Assembly: GCA_025454955.1 (NCBI GenBank)
Contig: JALONL010000018.1
Location: 34,283-98,282 of the forward strand
Direction: 5' to 3'
Length of the DNA: 64,000 bases
From: Bacteroidia bacterium
GTDB taxonomy: Bacteria > Bacteroidota > Bacteroidia > Palsa-965
Each line of letters starts with the position of its first letter. The first letter of the stretch is position 1. The position numbers and the translations under genes were made by a program. Shown piece by piece: positions 16,575 to 25,365 of the stretch. Under the pieces are notes generated by a model. The model did no database searches, was not told where the DNA came from, and saw nothing but the letters and a program-made list of their open reading frames with translations.

Positions 16575-19500
16575 ATGAAGCAACTTTTTACGGCCGCCGT
16601 ATTCTTGCTCACGGCAATGCTCGCTCAGGCGCAGGTGAGCACGTTTCCCACCAACGGAGCGCCCAATCCCAATCACAATTTCACCGCATTTACCAATGCC
16701 CGCATTATTGTGGATGCTGAAACGGTGATTGATAAGGGAACCCTGCTTATCCGCGACGGATTTATTGTGGATGCAGGCCCGGCAGTAACCATTCCGGCGG
16801 GGACGGTGGTTATTGATCTTCAGGGTAAATGGATTTATCCTTCGTTCATAGATCCGTACACCACCTACGGCATTACCCGCCCCAAGCGCGCCCCGCACGA
16901 TCCGGCCCCGCAATACGAAACAGCCCGCCCCGGTGCTTATGCCTGGAACGATGCGTTAAAGCCCGACAACGATGCCTACCGCCACTACACCGCCAATGCA
17001 GAAACTGCCGAAGCCTACCGCAATTTGGGTTTCGGTACGGTAATGAGCTATTACCCCGATGGTATTGCCCGCGGCACCGCCACCTGCGTTACACTCAACG
17101 CCGAGCAGGGCGACAACCGCAGTATGCTTCAGGACAAAGTAGCCGCCTGCTACTCATTCAACAAAGGCACTTCCACGCAGGAATATCCCGGCTCACTCAT
17201 GGGAGCCATTGCACTCATGCGCCAAACCTATGCCGATGCAGCCTGGTACAACACACTGAAAGCAAAAACCGAATACAACCATTCGCTCGATGCATGGATT
17301 GCCATTCAAACCCTGCCGCAGATTTTTGAAACCACCGATAAGTGGAATGTACTGCGTGCCGATAAGGTGGGCGATGAATTTGGCGTTCAATACATTTTCA
17401 AAGGCAGCGGCAACGAATATCAGCGCATGGATGAAATGAAGGCCACCGGCGCCTCGTTTATTCTTCCGCTCAATTTCCCGGCGGCGTTTGATGTGGACGA
17501 TCCGTTTGATGCACGCATGATTGCCTACGAAGACCTCAAACACTGGGAACTTGCACCGCTCAATCCCGGAGCATTTGAGAAATACGGAATTCGTTTTGCC
17601 CTCACGGCATCAGACCTTGAAGATAAAGCGGAGTTTATGACCAACCTGCGCCGCGCCATTTTATTCGGACTGAGCGAAAAAATGGCCCTGCGCGCCCTCA
17701 CCACCATTCCGGCCGAAATGCTGGGTATTGCCGATAAAGCCGGTACGCTGCGCAAGGGTATGCTGGCCAATTTTATTATTACCTCCGGAAATGTGTTTGC
17801 CGAAAATACCGTGATCTGGGAAAACTGGGTGCGCGGCCAGAAGTATGTGATAAACGACATGAGCAAAATTGATATCCGCGGTTCGTATCAGCTTACCGTG
17901 GGCAATGATGCAGTGCGCAACCTGAAAATTACCGGCTCGCTCATGAAAATGAAAGGCGCCATTCAAAATGCCGATTCCTCGAAAACGCCTGCCATGATTG
18001 ATCTTGCGGGTAATGCCATAACACTGGTGTTTACACCCAAAGGTGTGGAAGGCGCATACCGTTTGAGCGGAAGCGTGGATGCAGTTACCAAAAGCATGAC
18101 CGGCTCGGCGCAACTGCCCGACGGGAAATGGATGAACTGGACAGCGAAGTTTACCGCGGCCCACGAAGAAAAACCGCAAACTCCCGATACCACAAACTGG
18201 TACCTGCCCACGCTCGATGATGTAATTTATCCGTTTGCCTCCTACGGCGTTACGAGAAATGATACCAGCATGATAGACCGGCTCAAACGCAGGTACGATG
18301 CGGTACTCATTAAAAACGTAACCGTGTGGACAGGCGCCCAGGGCGACACCGCCATGCCCGACATGGACGTATATATTACCGAAGGCCGCATTGTGCGCAT
18401 TGCCAAGAATATTGATGCACCCAAAGGCGCATTTGCATTGGTAATTGACGGCACAGGCAAACATCTCACACCGGGAATTATCGACGAGCATTCGCACATT
18501 GCGGTGGCCGGTGGTGTAAACGAAGGCACACAGGCATCAACCGCCGAAGTGCGTATCGGCGATGTAATTAATCCTGATGATGTAAATATTTACCGGCAGC
18601 TCTCGGGCGGTGTTACTGCGGCTCAGTTGTTGCATGGTTCGGCCAATCCCATTGGCGGACAGTCGGCGCTGGTAAAACTGCGCTGGGGCAGCAATGCCGA
18701 GCAGATGAAGATTGCGGGTGCAATGGGCTTTATCAAATTTGCATTGGGCGAAAATGTGAAACAGGCCAACTGGGGCGAGTATTTCACGATTCGTTTCCCG
18801 CAGTCGCGCATGGGCGTGGAGCAGGTTTATTTCGATCATTTTACCCGTGCAAAGGAATATCAGCGGCAGTGGGAAGAGTGGAAAAAACTTTCGCCCAAAG
18901 ACCGCGAGAAAATGACACCGCCCCGCCGCGATCTGGAAATGGAAACGCTGGTGGAAATTCTTACACAGGCCCGTTTCATTACCTGCCACTCGTATGTGCA
19001 GTCGGAAATAAATATGCTTATGCAGGTGGCCGACTCAATGGGCTTTAAGGTGAATACGTTTACACACATTCTCGAAGGCTACAAAGTGGCCGATAAGATG
19101 CGCAAGCATGGAGCAGGCGGCTCGTCGTTTGCCGACTGGTGGGCGTACAAGATGGAGGTAATGGATGCCATTCCGCAAAACCCAGCCATACTTTTCCGCA
19201 TGGGCATTGTAGTGGCCGTAAATTCCGACGATGCCGAGATGGCCCGCCGCCTCAATCAGGAAGCCGCCAAGAGTATCAAGTACGGCGATCTTACCGAAGA
19301 AGAGGCGCTGATGATGGTGACTTCAAATCCGGCCAAACTTTTGCATCTCGACAAACATCAGGGCACTATTGCAGTGGGCATGGATGCCGATGTGGTGCTT
19401 TGGTCTGATAATCCGCTTTCGGTATATGCCAAAGTGGAAAAAACATTAATCGACGGCAAAGTGCTTTATGACAGCGAAGAGGATGCGCGCCGCCGCGAAA

Positions 19501-19652
19501 CCATGGAAAAAGAACGTGCGCGAATCATTCAGAAAATGATGCACGAAAAAGAAAACGGCGCACCCACCGTTAAACCGCGCATGAAGCGGATGAAAGTGTG
19601 GGATTGCGAAGACCTTGGAACCGAAAACGATTACCTGAACGATGCCGAATAA
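16575..19652 (+). CDS. Exported double-domain amidohydrolase
   Basis: A 1025-residue protein with a signal peptide (ending LAQAQ, about residue 20) and two amidohydrolase-like halves. The first half (about 35-430) has the composite beta-sandwich start (TNARIIVDAETVI) and the C-terminal AGTLRKGMLANFII motif, but where the metal-binding HxH should be it reads PSFIDPYTTYG. The second half (about 575-1000) keeps an intact PGIIDEHSHIA (HSH near 639-641), an HSYVQSE segment, an NSDDAEMARRL motif near 880 and IAVGMDADVVLW. So only one active site is expected. It is probably periplasmic; related imidazolonepropionase-like proteins act on cyclic amides or peptides, but no substrate can be named. It is followed by a second amidohydrolase gene overlapped by the long frame. 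Confidence 0.88.
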   Translation: MKQLFTAAVFLLTAMLAQAQVSTFPTNGAPNPNHNFTAFTNARIIVDAETVIDKGTLLIRDGFIVDAGPAVTIPAGTVVIDLQGKWIYPSFIDPYTTYGITRPKRAPHDPAPQYETARPGAYAWNDALKPDNDAYRHYTANAETAEAYRNLGFGTVMSYYPDGIARGTATCVTLNAEQGDNRSMLQDKVAACYSFNKGTSTQEYPGSLMGAIALMRQTYADAAWYNTLKAKTEYNHSLDAWIAIQTLPQIFETTDKWNVLRADKVGDEFGVQYIFKGSGNEYQRMDEMKATGASFILPLNFPAAFDVDDPFDARMIAYEDLKHWELAPLNPGAFEKYGIRFALTASDLEDKAEFMTNLRRAILFGLSEKMALRALTTIPAEMLGIADKAGTLRKGMLANFIITSGNVFAENTVIWENWVRGQKYVINDMSKIDIRGSYQLTVGNDAVRNLKITGSLMKMKGAIQNADSSKTPAMIDLAGNAITLVFTPKGVEGAYRLSGSVDAVTKSMTGSAQLPDGKWMNWTAKFTAAHEEKPQTPDTTNWYLPTLDDVIYPFASYGVTRNDTSMIDRLKRRYDAVLIKNVTVWTGAQGDTAMPDMDVYITEGRIVRIAKNIDAPKGAFALVIDGTGKHLTPGIIDEHSHIAVAGGVNEGTQASTAEVRIGDVINPDDVNIYRQLSGGVTAAQLLHGSANPIGGQSALVKLRWGSNAEQMKIAGAMGFIKFALGENVKQANWGEYFTIRFPQSRMGVEQVYFDHFTRAKEYQRQWEEWKKLSPKDREKMTPPRRDLEMETLVEILTQARFITCHSYVQSEINMLMQVADSMGFKVNTFTHILEGYKVADKMRKHGAGGSSFADWWAYKMEVMDAIPQNPAILFRMGIVVAVNSDDAEMARRLNQEAAKSIKYGDLTEEEALMMVTSNPAKLLHLDKHQGTIAVGMDADVVLWSDNPLSVYAKVEKTLIDGKVLYDSEEDARRRETMEKERARIIQKMMHEKENGAPTVKPRMKRMKVWDCEDLGTENDYLNDAE

Positions 19653-19658
19653 AGGAGG
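19652..19658 (+). promoter_or_regulatory. Strong Shine-Dalgarno sequence that sets the next start
   Basis: AAGGAGG lies 7 nt before the ATG at 19666, overlapping the upstream stop. Perfect Shine-Dalgarno sites are uncommon in Bacteroidota, and this one decides against the in-frame ATG at 19642. Confidence 0.7.
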
Positions 19659-19665
19659 ACAACGT

Positions 19666-20988
19666 ATGAAAAGCATTTATTCTTTTACACTCTTCGCCGC
19701 CCTGTTCGCCGGTGTTACCGCATCAGCACAGAAGCCTGTTCCGGCCAAACCGCAGACCAAAAGTATTTTGCTGATGAATGGTGTGGCCCATATCGGCAAC
19801 GGTACGGTGATTGAAAACTCGGTAATTGGTTTTCGCAACGGAAAAATAGAACTGGTGGCCGATGCCCGCACCGTGCGTATCGACCGCACTGCGTGGGATA
19901 CCGTGGCCGATTGTGCCGGGAAACATCTTTATCCCGGACTTATTGCGCCCAACTCCACGCTGGGACTTACAGAAGTAGAATCGGTGCGCGCCACCAACGA
20001 TCAGTACGAAGTGGGCGGATACAATCCACACATCCGTTCGCTCATTGCCTGGAACAGCGATTCGAAAATTATTCCCACCGTGCGCACCAATGGCGTGCTT
20101 ATGGCGCAGGTAACACCGCGTGGCGGACGTATTACGGGCACGTCGAGCATTATGCACCTCGACGGCTGGAACTGGGAAGACGCCGTGCACAAGGCCGATG
20201 ATGGTATTCACATCAACTGGCCTTCGTACATTGCCTACAACTGGAGCGAAAACGGGCCCGGCGGTTACGAGCGCAGCAAACGTTACCTCGATCAGCGCCA
20301 CGAACTGGAGCAGTTTTTCACTGAGGCAAAAGTGTATTGCGCCCTGCCCTCGCAGCCCGAAAAAAATCTTCGTTTCGAAGGCATGCGCGGCGTGTTTAAC
20401 GGCACAAAGGCTGTTTACATTCATGCCGATTATGTGAAGGAAATAACCGAAGCCATTGCCTTTGCGCAGAAATTCGGCCTCAAGCGCATGGTAATTGTGG
20501 GCGGTGCCGATAGCTGGATGTGTGCTTCGCAGCTTAAAGCGGCTTCGGTGCCGGTAATGCTTAACCGCCTTCACAGCTTGCCGCAAACCGATGGCGACGA
20601 CGTAAACCAGTCGTACAAAACTCCGGCACAGTTGCTTAAAGCGGGTGTGCTTTTCTGCCTGCAAAACTCAGGCGATCAGGAAGCACACGGCACGCGCAAC
20701 CTGCCGTTTATGGCCGGTACAGCGGCGGCGTGGGGCCTCACCAAAGAAGAAGCCCTCATGGCTGTGACCCTGAACAGCGCAAAAATTATGGGTATCGACT
20801 CGCGCTGCGGTTCGCTGGAGCCGGGCAAGGATGCCACGCTGTTTGTGTCGGACGGCGATGCGCTGGATATGCGCAGCAACAATGTACGCGCGGCATGGAT
20901 ACAGGGGCGGCGTTTGGATTTGCGTAATGAGCAAACCGAAATGGCGGAAAAGTATCAGGACAAATACGGGTTGAAAAAGAAGAAGTAA
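19666..20988 (+). CDS. Exported amidohydrolase-like protein lacking the HxH motif
   Basis: A 440-residue protein with a signal peptide (MKSIYSFTLFAALFAGVTASAQ). The amidohydrolase frame is recognisable: GVAHIGNGTVIENSVIGF at the start, GKHLYPGLIAPNSTLG where family members have a PG(L/M)ID.H.H block, FMAGTAAAWGLTKEEAL and SLEPGKDATLFV near the end. The metal-ligand HxH is absent, replaced by APNST, as in the first half of the upstream protein. It may be a non-catalytic partner of the 1025-residue enzyme, or use a different active site. It is co-transcribed with that gene and ends before a terminator. Confidence 0.85.
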   Translation: MKSIYSFTLFAALFAGVTASAQKPVPAKPQTKSILLMNGVAHIGNGTVIENSVIGFRNGKIELVADARTVRIDRTAWDTVADCAGKHLYPGLIAPNSTLGLTEVESVRATNDQYEVGGYNPHIRSLIAWNSDSKIIPTVRTNGVLMAQVTPRGGRITGTSSIMHLDGWNWEDAVHKADDGIHINWPSYIAYNWSENGPGGYERSKRYLDQRHELEQFFTEAKVYCALPSQPEKNLRFEGMRGVFNGTKAVYIHADYVKEITEAIAFAQKFGLKRMVIVGGADSWMCASQLKAASVPVMLNRLHSLPQTDGDDVNQSYKTPAQLLKAGVLFCLQNSGDQEAHGTRNLPFMAGTAAAWGLTKEEALMAVTLNSAKIMGIDSRCGSLEPGKDATLFVSDGDALDMRSNNVRAAWIQGRRLDLRNEQTEMAEKYQDKYGLKKKK

Positions 20989-21001
20989 ATAATAAGCATG
21001 T

Positions 21002-21033
21002 AAAAACCATCCTTTTCAGGGTGGTTTTTTTTT
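21002..21033 (+). terminator. Terminator after the amidohydrolase genes
   Basis: AAAAACCATCC pairs with GGGTGGTTTTT (one G-U pair, 6-nt loop) followed by a T run, 14 bases after the stop at 20988. Confidence 0.75.
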
Positions 21034-21077
21034 GAGGAAAATGTTAGTGGGGGTGTGGAAAGGGGGGGAGGGGGATG

Positions 21078-21085
21078 TATCTTTG
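21078..21085 (+). promoter_or_regulatory. -7 element just upstream of the orphan gene
   Basis: TATCTTTG (TAnnTTTG) ends 3 nt before an in-frame GTG at 21089, which would make a leaderless mRNA. Confidence 0.45.
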
Positions 21086-21088
21086 GGT

Positions 21089-21451
21089 GTGGGGTTAAAT
21101 GAAGTAACAGAATTTGTGCGGGAGCAGCACCTTAACGAAATCGGTTTTACACCGGTCACCGATTTTCATACCTGCATGAACCGCTATACCGGTTACAAGG
21201 CATATACGCGCAATGAGGCGGCCGCTCTTAACCGTAAGCTCGCAGAGGCTGCCGCGGTTTGTGAGCAGCACGGCACCAGCATTTATCAGGTTTGTATTGA
21301 TGTCTTCCACGAAATCTGCAACCACAAGCGGGAAGCCCTGGCCCTTGGCCTTGATGTGCCTCCTGAGCCACCTTTCTACCACGGGGATCCCTCTTTCTCA
21401 AATGGTTTCACACCCAAAAGAAGGGCTGCTTCAAAGCAAAAGGTTGGTTAG
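21089..21451 (+). CDS. Orphan small protein of unknown function
   Basis: An open frame of about 120 residues after the amidohydrolase terminator. The body reads like real protein: a His/Cys-containing start (TDFHTCMNRYTGYKAYTRNE), an Ala/Glu-rich helix (NRKLAEAAAVCEQHG), and a second helix with Cys and His (YQVCIDVFHEICNHKREA). The tail is Pro-rich then basic (TPKRRAASKQK). No family was recognised. An ATG at 21032 is in frame, but it lies inside the terminator and before the -7 element, so I prefer GTG 21089. The tail past residue 95 is weakly coding-like. It stands alone, convergent with pdxJ. Confidence 0.45.
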   Translation: MGLNEVTEFVREQHLNEIGFTPVTDFHTCMNRYTGYKAYTRNEAAALNRKLAEAAAVCEQHGTSIYQVCIDVFHEICNHKREALALGLDVPPEPPFYHGDPSFSNGFTPKRRAASKQKVG

Positions 21452-21500
21452 GTTTTTTGCGGTGTGTTTGGGTGTTTTTTCGGGAATTATTGGGGATGAT

Positions 21501-22220
21501 TTACTTTCCTAATTCCCGCTGATACATCATTACCACATTTTCCAGTCCGAAGTACAACGCATCGGCAATGAGTGCGTGGCCGATAGATACTTCCTGCAGA
21601 CCGGGGATGTGTTGGGCGAAATAGCGCAGGTTTTGCAGGCTAAGATCGTGGCCGGCGTTGAGGCCAAGGCCGAGTTGTTGTGCGCGTTGGGCGGCTTTTA
21701 CGAAAGGGGCAATGGCCTGTTCGCGATTTTGGGTGTAGTGGTGGGCGTAGCTTTCGGTGTAAAGCTCGATGCGGTCGGTGCCGGTGTCGGCGGCGCCTTC
21801 TACCATGCGTTCATCGGCGTTTACGAATATGCTGGTGCGGATGCCGTGTTGTTTAAACAGGGCAATGATCTGGCGCAGGTAGTCGCGGTGGGCGATCGTG
21901 TCCCAGCCGTGATCGGAAGTGAGCTGGCCGAGTGTGTCGGGCACGAGTGTTACCTGATGCGGGAGTGTTTCGAGTACCAGATCCACGAATTTTTGTTCGC
22001 GCGGATTGCCTTCGATGTTGAATTCGGTGGTAATGAGCGGACGAATGGCGCGTACATCGGCATAGCGGATGTGGCGTTCGTCGGGACGCGGATGTACCGT
22101 AATTCCGTTGGCACCGAAACGTTCGCAGTCGGTGGCGGCTTTTACCGGATCGGGTGTGTGGCCTCCGCGGCTGTTGCGCAGGGTGGCTATTTTGTTGATG
22201 TTAACGCTGAGGTGAATCAT
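21501..22220 (-). CDS. pdxJ: Pyridoxine 5'-phosphate synthase
   Basis: Joins 1-amino-acetone-3-phosphate and 1-deoxy-D-xylulose-5-phosphate to pyridoxine 5'-phosphate, the last ring-forming step of DXP-dependent vitamin B6 synthesis. The 239-residue TIM barrel starts with SVNINKIATLRNSRGG and has the catalytic His in HPRPDERHI (near 42-50), Glu in EFNIEGNP near residue 70 and a GLNAGHDL motif near 195, all PdxJ hallmarks. It follows the antiporter gene by 44 bases on the same strand, which may be only positional. Confidence 0.96.
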   Translation of the reverse strand: MIHLSVNINKIATLRNSRGGHTPDPVKAATDCERFGANGITVHPRPDERHIRYADVRAIRPLITTEFNIEGNPREQKFVDLVLETLPHQVTLVPDTLGQLTSDHGWDTIAHRDYLRQIIALFKQHGIRTSIFVNADERMVEGAADTGTDRIELYTESYAHHYTQNREQAIAPFVKAAQRAQQLGLGLNAGHDLSLQNLRYFAQHIPGLQEVSIGHALIADALYFGLENVVMMYQRELGK

Positions 22221-22264
22221 GTATGCGCAAAAGCTGAATGCGGTGTTGATTATTACTTTCCGGC

Positions 22265-23530
22265 CTATGCCCTGGCGTTGGGTACGGCCACTTCATCCAC
22301 AAACCTGCGCATGAGCGGGCCGCTGGCAATGCTGGTAATAAGTGCCATTACCACCAACGCCACAAATACAGGCTGCGTAATGAGCCCGGCTTCGAAAGCC
22401 AGTGTGCCGAGAATAATTTCCATGGCTCCCCGTGCATTGAGGCCGAAACCCACGGCAATGGCGTTGCGCCGCGACAAACCGCCCAGCCTTGCACCAATGC
22501 CTGCGCCAAGTACTTTGCCCACAAAGGCAACAATGAGCACCACACTTACAATAAACAAGTCGAAGTGCTCAATGAAGTTTACTTTTAGTCCGATTGACAC
22601 AAAGAACAGCGGCGCAAAGAAATTGGTCACAAACTGGTGAATAATTTCGCGGGCCTGTTCGCGCAGGTGTACCGAATCGCCGATGGCAATGCCGGCAATG
22701 AACGAACCAAGAATGGCATGAATGTGAATACTTTCGGTAAACGCGGCACAAAGCAGGCAAAGCCCCAGACACATGGACAGCACACCACCCGGCCACGAAA
22801 GCCTTGTTTGTATCCACGGCAGCACACGGTCGATAATGCGGCGGCCGATAAAGAGCATGAATGCGCCAAATGCAAGTATGTAGAGAATGGTATAACCCAC
22901 ATCGCCTTTGTCGCCGCCCATGCCGCCCACCGAAAGGATGAACGAGAAAATGAGCCAGCCCACCAGGTCGTTAAACATGGCCGAGGCAATAATAATCATA
23001 CCTATGCTGGTGCGGAATAGATTCATGTCCATCAAAATCCGCGCAATAACCGGAAGCGCCGAAATAGACATGGCCGTACCCATAAACAGGGCAAAAAGGA
23101 AATGATTCTGCGAGCCCGGCTCACAATCGAACCATTGCGGAAAATACCAGGCCAGACCAAAGCCGGTGGCGAAAGGCAAAATCATACTTCCCAACCCCGT
23201 GCTTATGGCGGCACGTCCCTGCCTGAGTACGGTGGTAAGCTGCACTTCCATTCCGGCCACAAAAAGCAGCATAATTACCGAGAGGCTGAAAATGCCGTCG
23301 AGCGCAATGGATACGTTGGCATTGGTTTTCAGCGGAAAAAGCAGCGTCGAAATTTCGGGTGCAAATGTGCCGAGTATGGTGGGGCCGAGTAAAATACCCA
23401 CCAGCAATTCGCCCATTACCACGGGCAGCTTCCATCGCTTACCAAACTCGGCCAGAATGCGCGAGAGGATAAGCATGGTGCTGATTGCCAGCAGCAGCGT
23501 AATCAGGTCGGAATGGGTGAGTTTGGCCAT
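22265..23530 (-). CDS. Cation:proton antiporter, CPA2 (KefB/NhaA-like exchanger) family
   Basis: A 421-residue inner-membrane protein with about 12 predicted helices and the Na_H_Exchanger fold: GELLVGILLGPTILG near residue 40, MLLFVAGMEV near 93, GTAMSISALPVIARIL near 160 and ASAMFNDLVGW near 190, containing the conserved Asp of the ion-exchange site. There is no C-terminal TrkA-N/RCK domain, so gating must come from elsewhere. A universal stress protein gene lies 21 bases upstream in the same direction, a frequent partner of CPA2 antiporters. Exchanged ion (Na+ or K+) cannot be told. Confidence 0.9.
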   Translation of the reverse strand: MAKLTHSDLITLLLAISTMLILSRILAEFGKRWKLPVVMGELLVGILLGPTILGTFAPEISTLLFPLKTNANVSIALDGIFSLSVIMLLFVAGMEVQLTTVLRQGRAAISTGLGSMILPFATGFGLAWYFPQWFDCEPGSQNHFLFALFMGTAMSISALPVIARILMDMNLFRTSIGMIIIASAMFNDLVGWLIFSFILSVGGMGGDKGDVGYTILYILAFGAFMLFIGRRIIDRVLPWIQTRLSWPGGVLSMCLGLCLLCAAFTESIHIHAILGSFIAGIAIGDSVHLREQAREIIHQFVTNFFAPLFFVSIGLKVNFIEHFDLFIVSVVLIVAFVGKVLGAGIGARLGGLSRRNAIAVGFGLNARGAMEIILGTLAFEAGLITQPVFVALVVMALITSIASGPLMRRFVDEVAVPNARA

Positions 23531-23551
23531 ATATGCGCTGCCGGGGCAGAA

Positions 23552-24433
23552 TCAGGAAACACGCGAGTGAACAATAAGTACGTTGCAGGGAAGGTCTTCG
23601 AGAATGTATTCCATATCGTGTGTAAAGATGCGGTCGATGAGTCCGTACTTTACATCGGGCGAATTAATAACGAGCAAATCGGCTTTTTTGGTTTCGGCAA
23701 ACTGGCGAATGGCGAAGCCGGGTTTTCCTTTGATGATTTTTTCGGTGATTTCGATATCGCCCTGTTTGCGGCAGCGGGTTACAATGGCGTGCATACGGTT
23801 GGCCTCTTCGTCGGTAAACTCGCGTTTAATTTTCGATGCCTCGCCTGCGGTGCTGTCGCCGGCCATAGTCATGGCCAAACCGGGCTGATGTACTTCGGTG
23901 GCCACTACAATGTCTTTGCTGCAAATGTGTTCGGCAAAGTAAATGGCGGTGTTAATGGTGTGAATGGTTTTGGGGCTTTCGACCGAATTGACCACCAATT
24001 TTTTAAACACCGTTCCTTCTGCCTTGGGTTCGGTGAGCAGCAGCACCGAGCATTTTGCTTTGCGCGAAACGGAGCGGGCCACCGAGCCGAGGTAAAAACG
24101 CAGCATGTTTTCCTTGCGCATGGCGCCCAGCACGAGCAGATCTACAATATTGAGTTTGCAGAGATCGAGCAGGGTGGTTACAGGGTCGCCCTCGCTCCAG
24201 ATGATGCGTACTTTCTGCTCGTCGATGCCCAGCCGTTCTACTAATTCGTCGAGTTTCGACTCTTTGTTGCGGGTGCGTTCGCCAATGTGCATGAGCAGCA
24301 GTTGCGAGTCGAAAGCGAGTGCCAATTTCCAGGCTTCACCCAGCACACCTTCGAGCCGGGGCGAAAATGCCAGCGCCACCCCAATCGTTTCGAACGGATA
24401 AGACGGACGGCGTTTCAGTTTCTGGTAATCCAT
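23552..24433 (-). CDS. Universal stress protein, tandem-domain
   Basis: A 293-residue cytoplasmic protein with two UspA-like halves. The first (about 15-140) has IGVALAFSP at the first strand, VDLLVLGAMRKEN and the phosphate-loop-like GSVARSVSRKAKCSVLLL. The second (about 150-290) ends ADLLVINSPDVKYG then DLPCNVLIVHS and lacks a clear G2xG9xG(S/T) loop. Such proteins bind ATP or sense stress. The start at 24433 is chosen over 24451 because a -7 element ends only 3 nt before it. The antiporter gene follows after 21 bases, suggesting ion-stress control of transport. Confidence 0.85.
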   Translation of the reverse strand: MDYQKLKRRPSYPFETIGVALAFSPRLEGVLGEAWKLALAFDSQLLLMHIGERTRNKESKLDELVERLGIDEQKVRIIWSEGDPVTTLLDLCKLNIVDLLVLGAMRKENMLRFYLGSVARSVSRKAKCSVLLLTEPKAEGTVFKKLVVNSVESPKTIHTINTAIYFAEHICSKDIVVATEVHQPGLAMTMAGDSTAGEASKIKREFTDEEANRMHAIVTRCRKQGDIEITEKIIKGKPGFAIRQFAETKKADLLVINSPDVKYGLIDRIFTHDMEYILEDLPCNVLIVHSRVS

Positions 24434-24436
24434 GCA

Positions 24437-24444
24437 CAAAGATA
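24437..24444 (-). promoter_or_regulatory. -7 element for the universal stress/antiporter operon
   Basis: TATCTTTG on the minus strand ends 3 nt before ATG 24433 (TATCTTTGTGCATG). This is one of several such tight -7/start pairs in the window and implies a leaderless transcript. Confidence 0.5.
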
Positions 24445-24540
24445 AATCCAAATCGGCTACAACCGGCAGCAGGTTATTGGGTTGATTTTTAGTCTGTTGG
24501 TGAAAGTGTGGAATGTTGTGTCAACTAATTTCGGCGGTAT

Positions 24541-25350
24541 ATGTTAAAAGAATGTCTTCCACAAAAAAACCGTACTCCTCAGGAAAACGTATCTTTCGCA
24601 ACGCATCACCAACTCAGAATGGCCATATTTCTGTTTCTGGCGGCACACTGGTTTTTGTCGCTGTTCTGCCAAACCTTTTTTCTTCACCGCTACGCCTCAC
24701 ACCGCATGTTTTCGATGTCGAAAGGCTGGGAGCGTTTTTTCTACCTGTTCACGTTTCTTCTTCAGGGCTCGTCGTTTCTCAATCCGCGCGCATACGCCAT
24801 CATGCACCGTATGCACCACGCCTACAGCGATACGGAAAAAGATCCGCACTCGCCTCACTTTATACGCGATGTGTGGGGACTGATGATGAAAACCAAACGT
24901 ATTTACCACGATTTTGTGCGCTATAAAACGCAGCCCGAACCCATTTTCAACAGTCATTATCCCACCTGGCCCGCGCTCGACAAATTTTCCGACCGCTGGG
25001 ATCTGCGTATCGCTTTCGGCATTGCCTACACGCTTTTTTATGTGTATTTCGCCACGGCCTGGTGGCAGTTTATGTTTTTGCCGCTGCATTATCTTATCGG
25101 GCCGGTGCAGGGTGCCATTGTAAACTGGTGCGGACATAAATACGGCTATTCCAATTTCGATAACGACGATCATTCCAAAAATTCGCTGCCGGTCGATTTT
25201 CTGCTCATGGGCGAACTCATGCAGAACAATCATCACAAAAGCCCAAACAGTCCCAACTTTGCCAAACGCTGGTTTGAGGTGGATCCTACCTGGCCGGTGA
25301 TGCGTTTGCTGCATTCGCTGCACATTATTAAACTCCGCCGCACGGCTTAA
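24541..25350 (+). CDS. Fatty acid (acyl-CoA/acyl-lipid) desaturase
   Basis: A membrane-bound di-iron desaturase of 269 residues. The three histidine boxes are intact: HRYASHR at 49-55, HRMHHAYSD at 89-97 and NNHHKSPNSPN near 229-239. Four hydrophobic helices surround them. The pattern fits delta-9-type stearoyl desaturases of bacteria. The start is uncertain: ATG 24541 lies 7 nt after a TAATTTCG octamer (24526-24533), and ATG 24619 is also in frame. It opens a three-gene operon with a DUF1295 protein and a cyclopropane-synthase-like methyltransferase. That context suggests the double bond it makes is further modified. Confidence 0.9.
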   Translation: MLKECLPQKNRTPQENVSFATHHQLRMAIFLFLAAHWFLSLFCQTFFLHRYASHRMFSMSKGWERFFYLFTFLLQGSSFLNPRAYAIMHRMHHAYSDTEKDPHSPHFIRDVWGLMMKTKRIYHDFVRYKTQPEPIFNSHYPTWPALDKFSDRWDLRIAFGIAYTLFYVYFATAWWQFMFLPLHYLIGPVQGAIVNWCGHKYGYSNFDNDDHSKNSLPVDFLLMGELMQNNHHKSPNSPNFAKRWFEVDPTWPVMRLLHSLHIIKLRRTA

Positions 25351-25365
25351 CCAAACCTCTGCATT

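Noticed and set aside
19723..20664. A 313-codon minus-strand frame
   Set aside because: Antisense to the amidohydrolase-like gene, which has a signal peptide and family motifs.
21576..22640. A 354-codon plus-strand frame
   Set aside because: Antisense to pdxJ and the end of the antiporter gene, both firmly identified.
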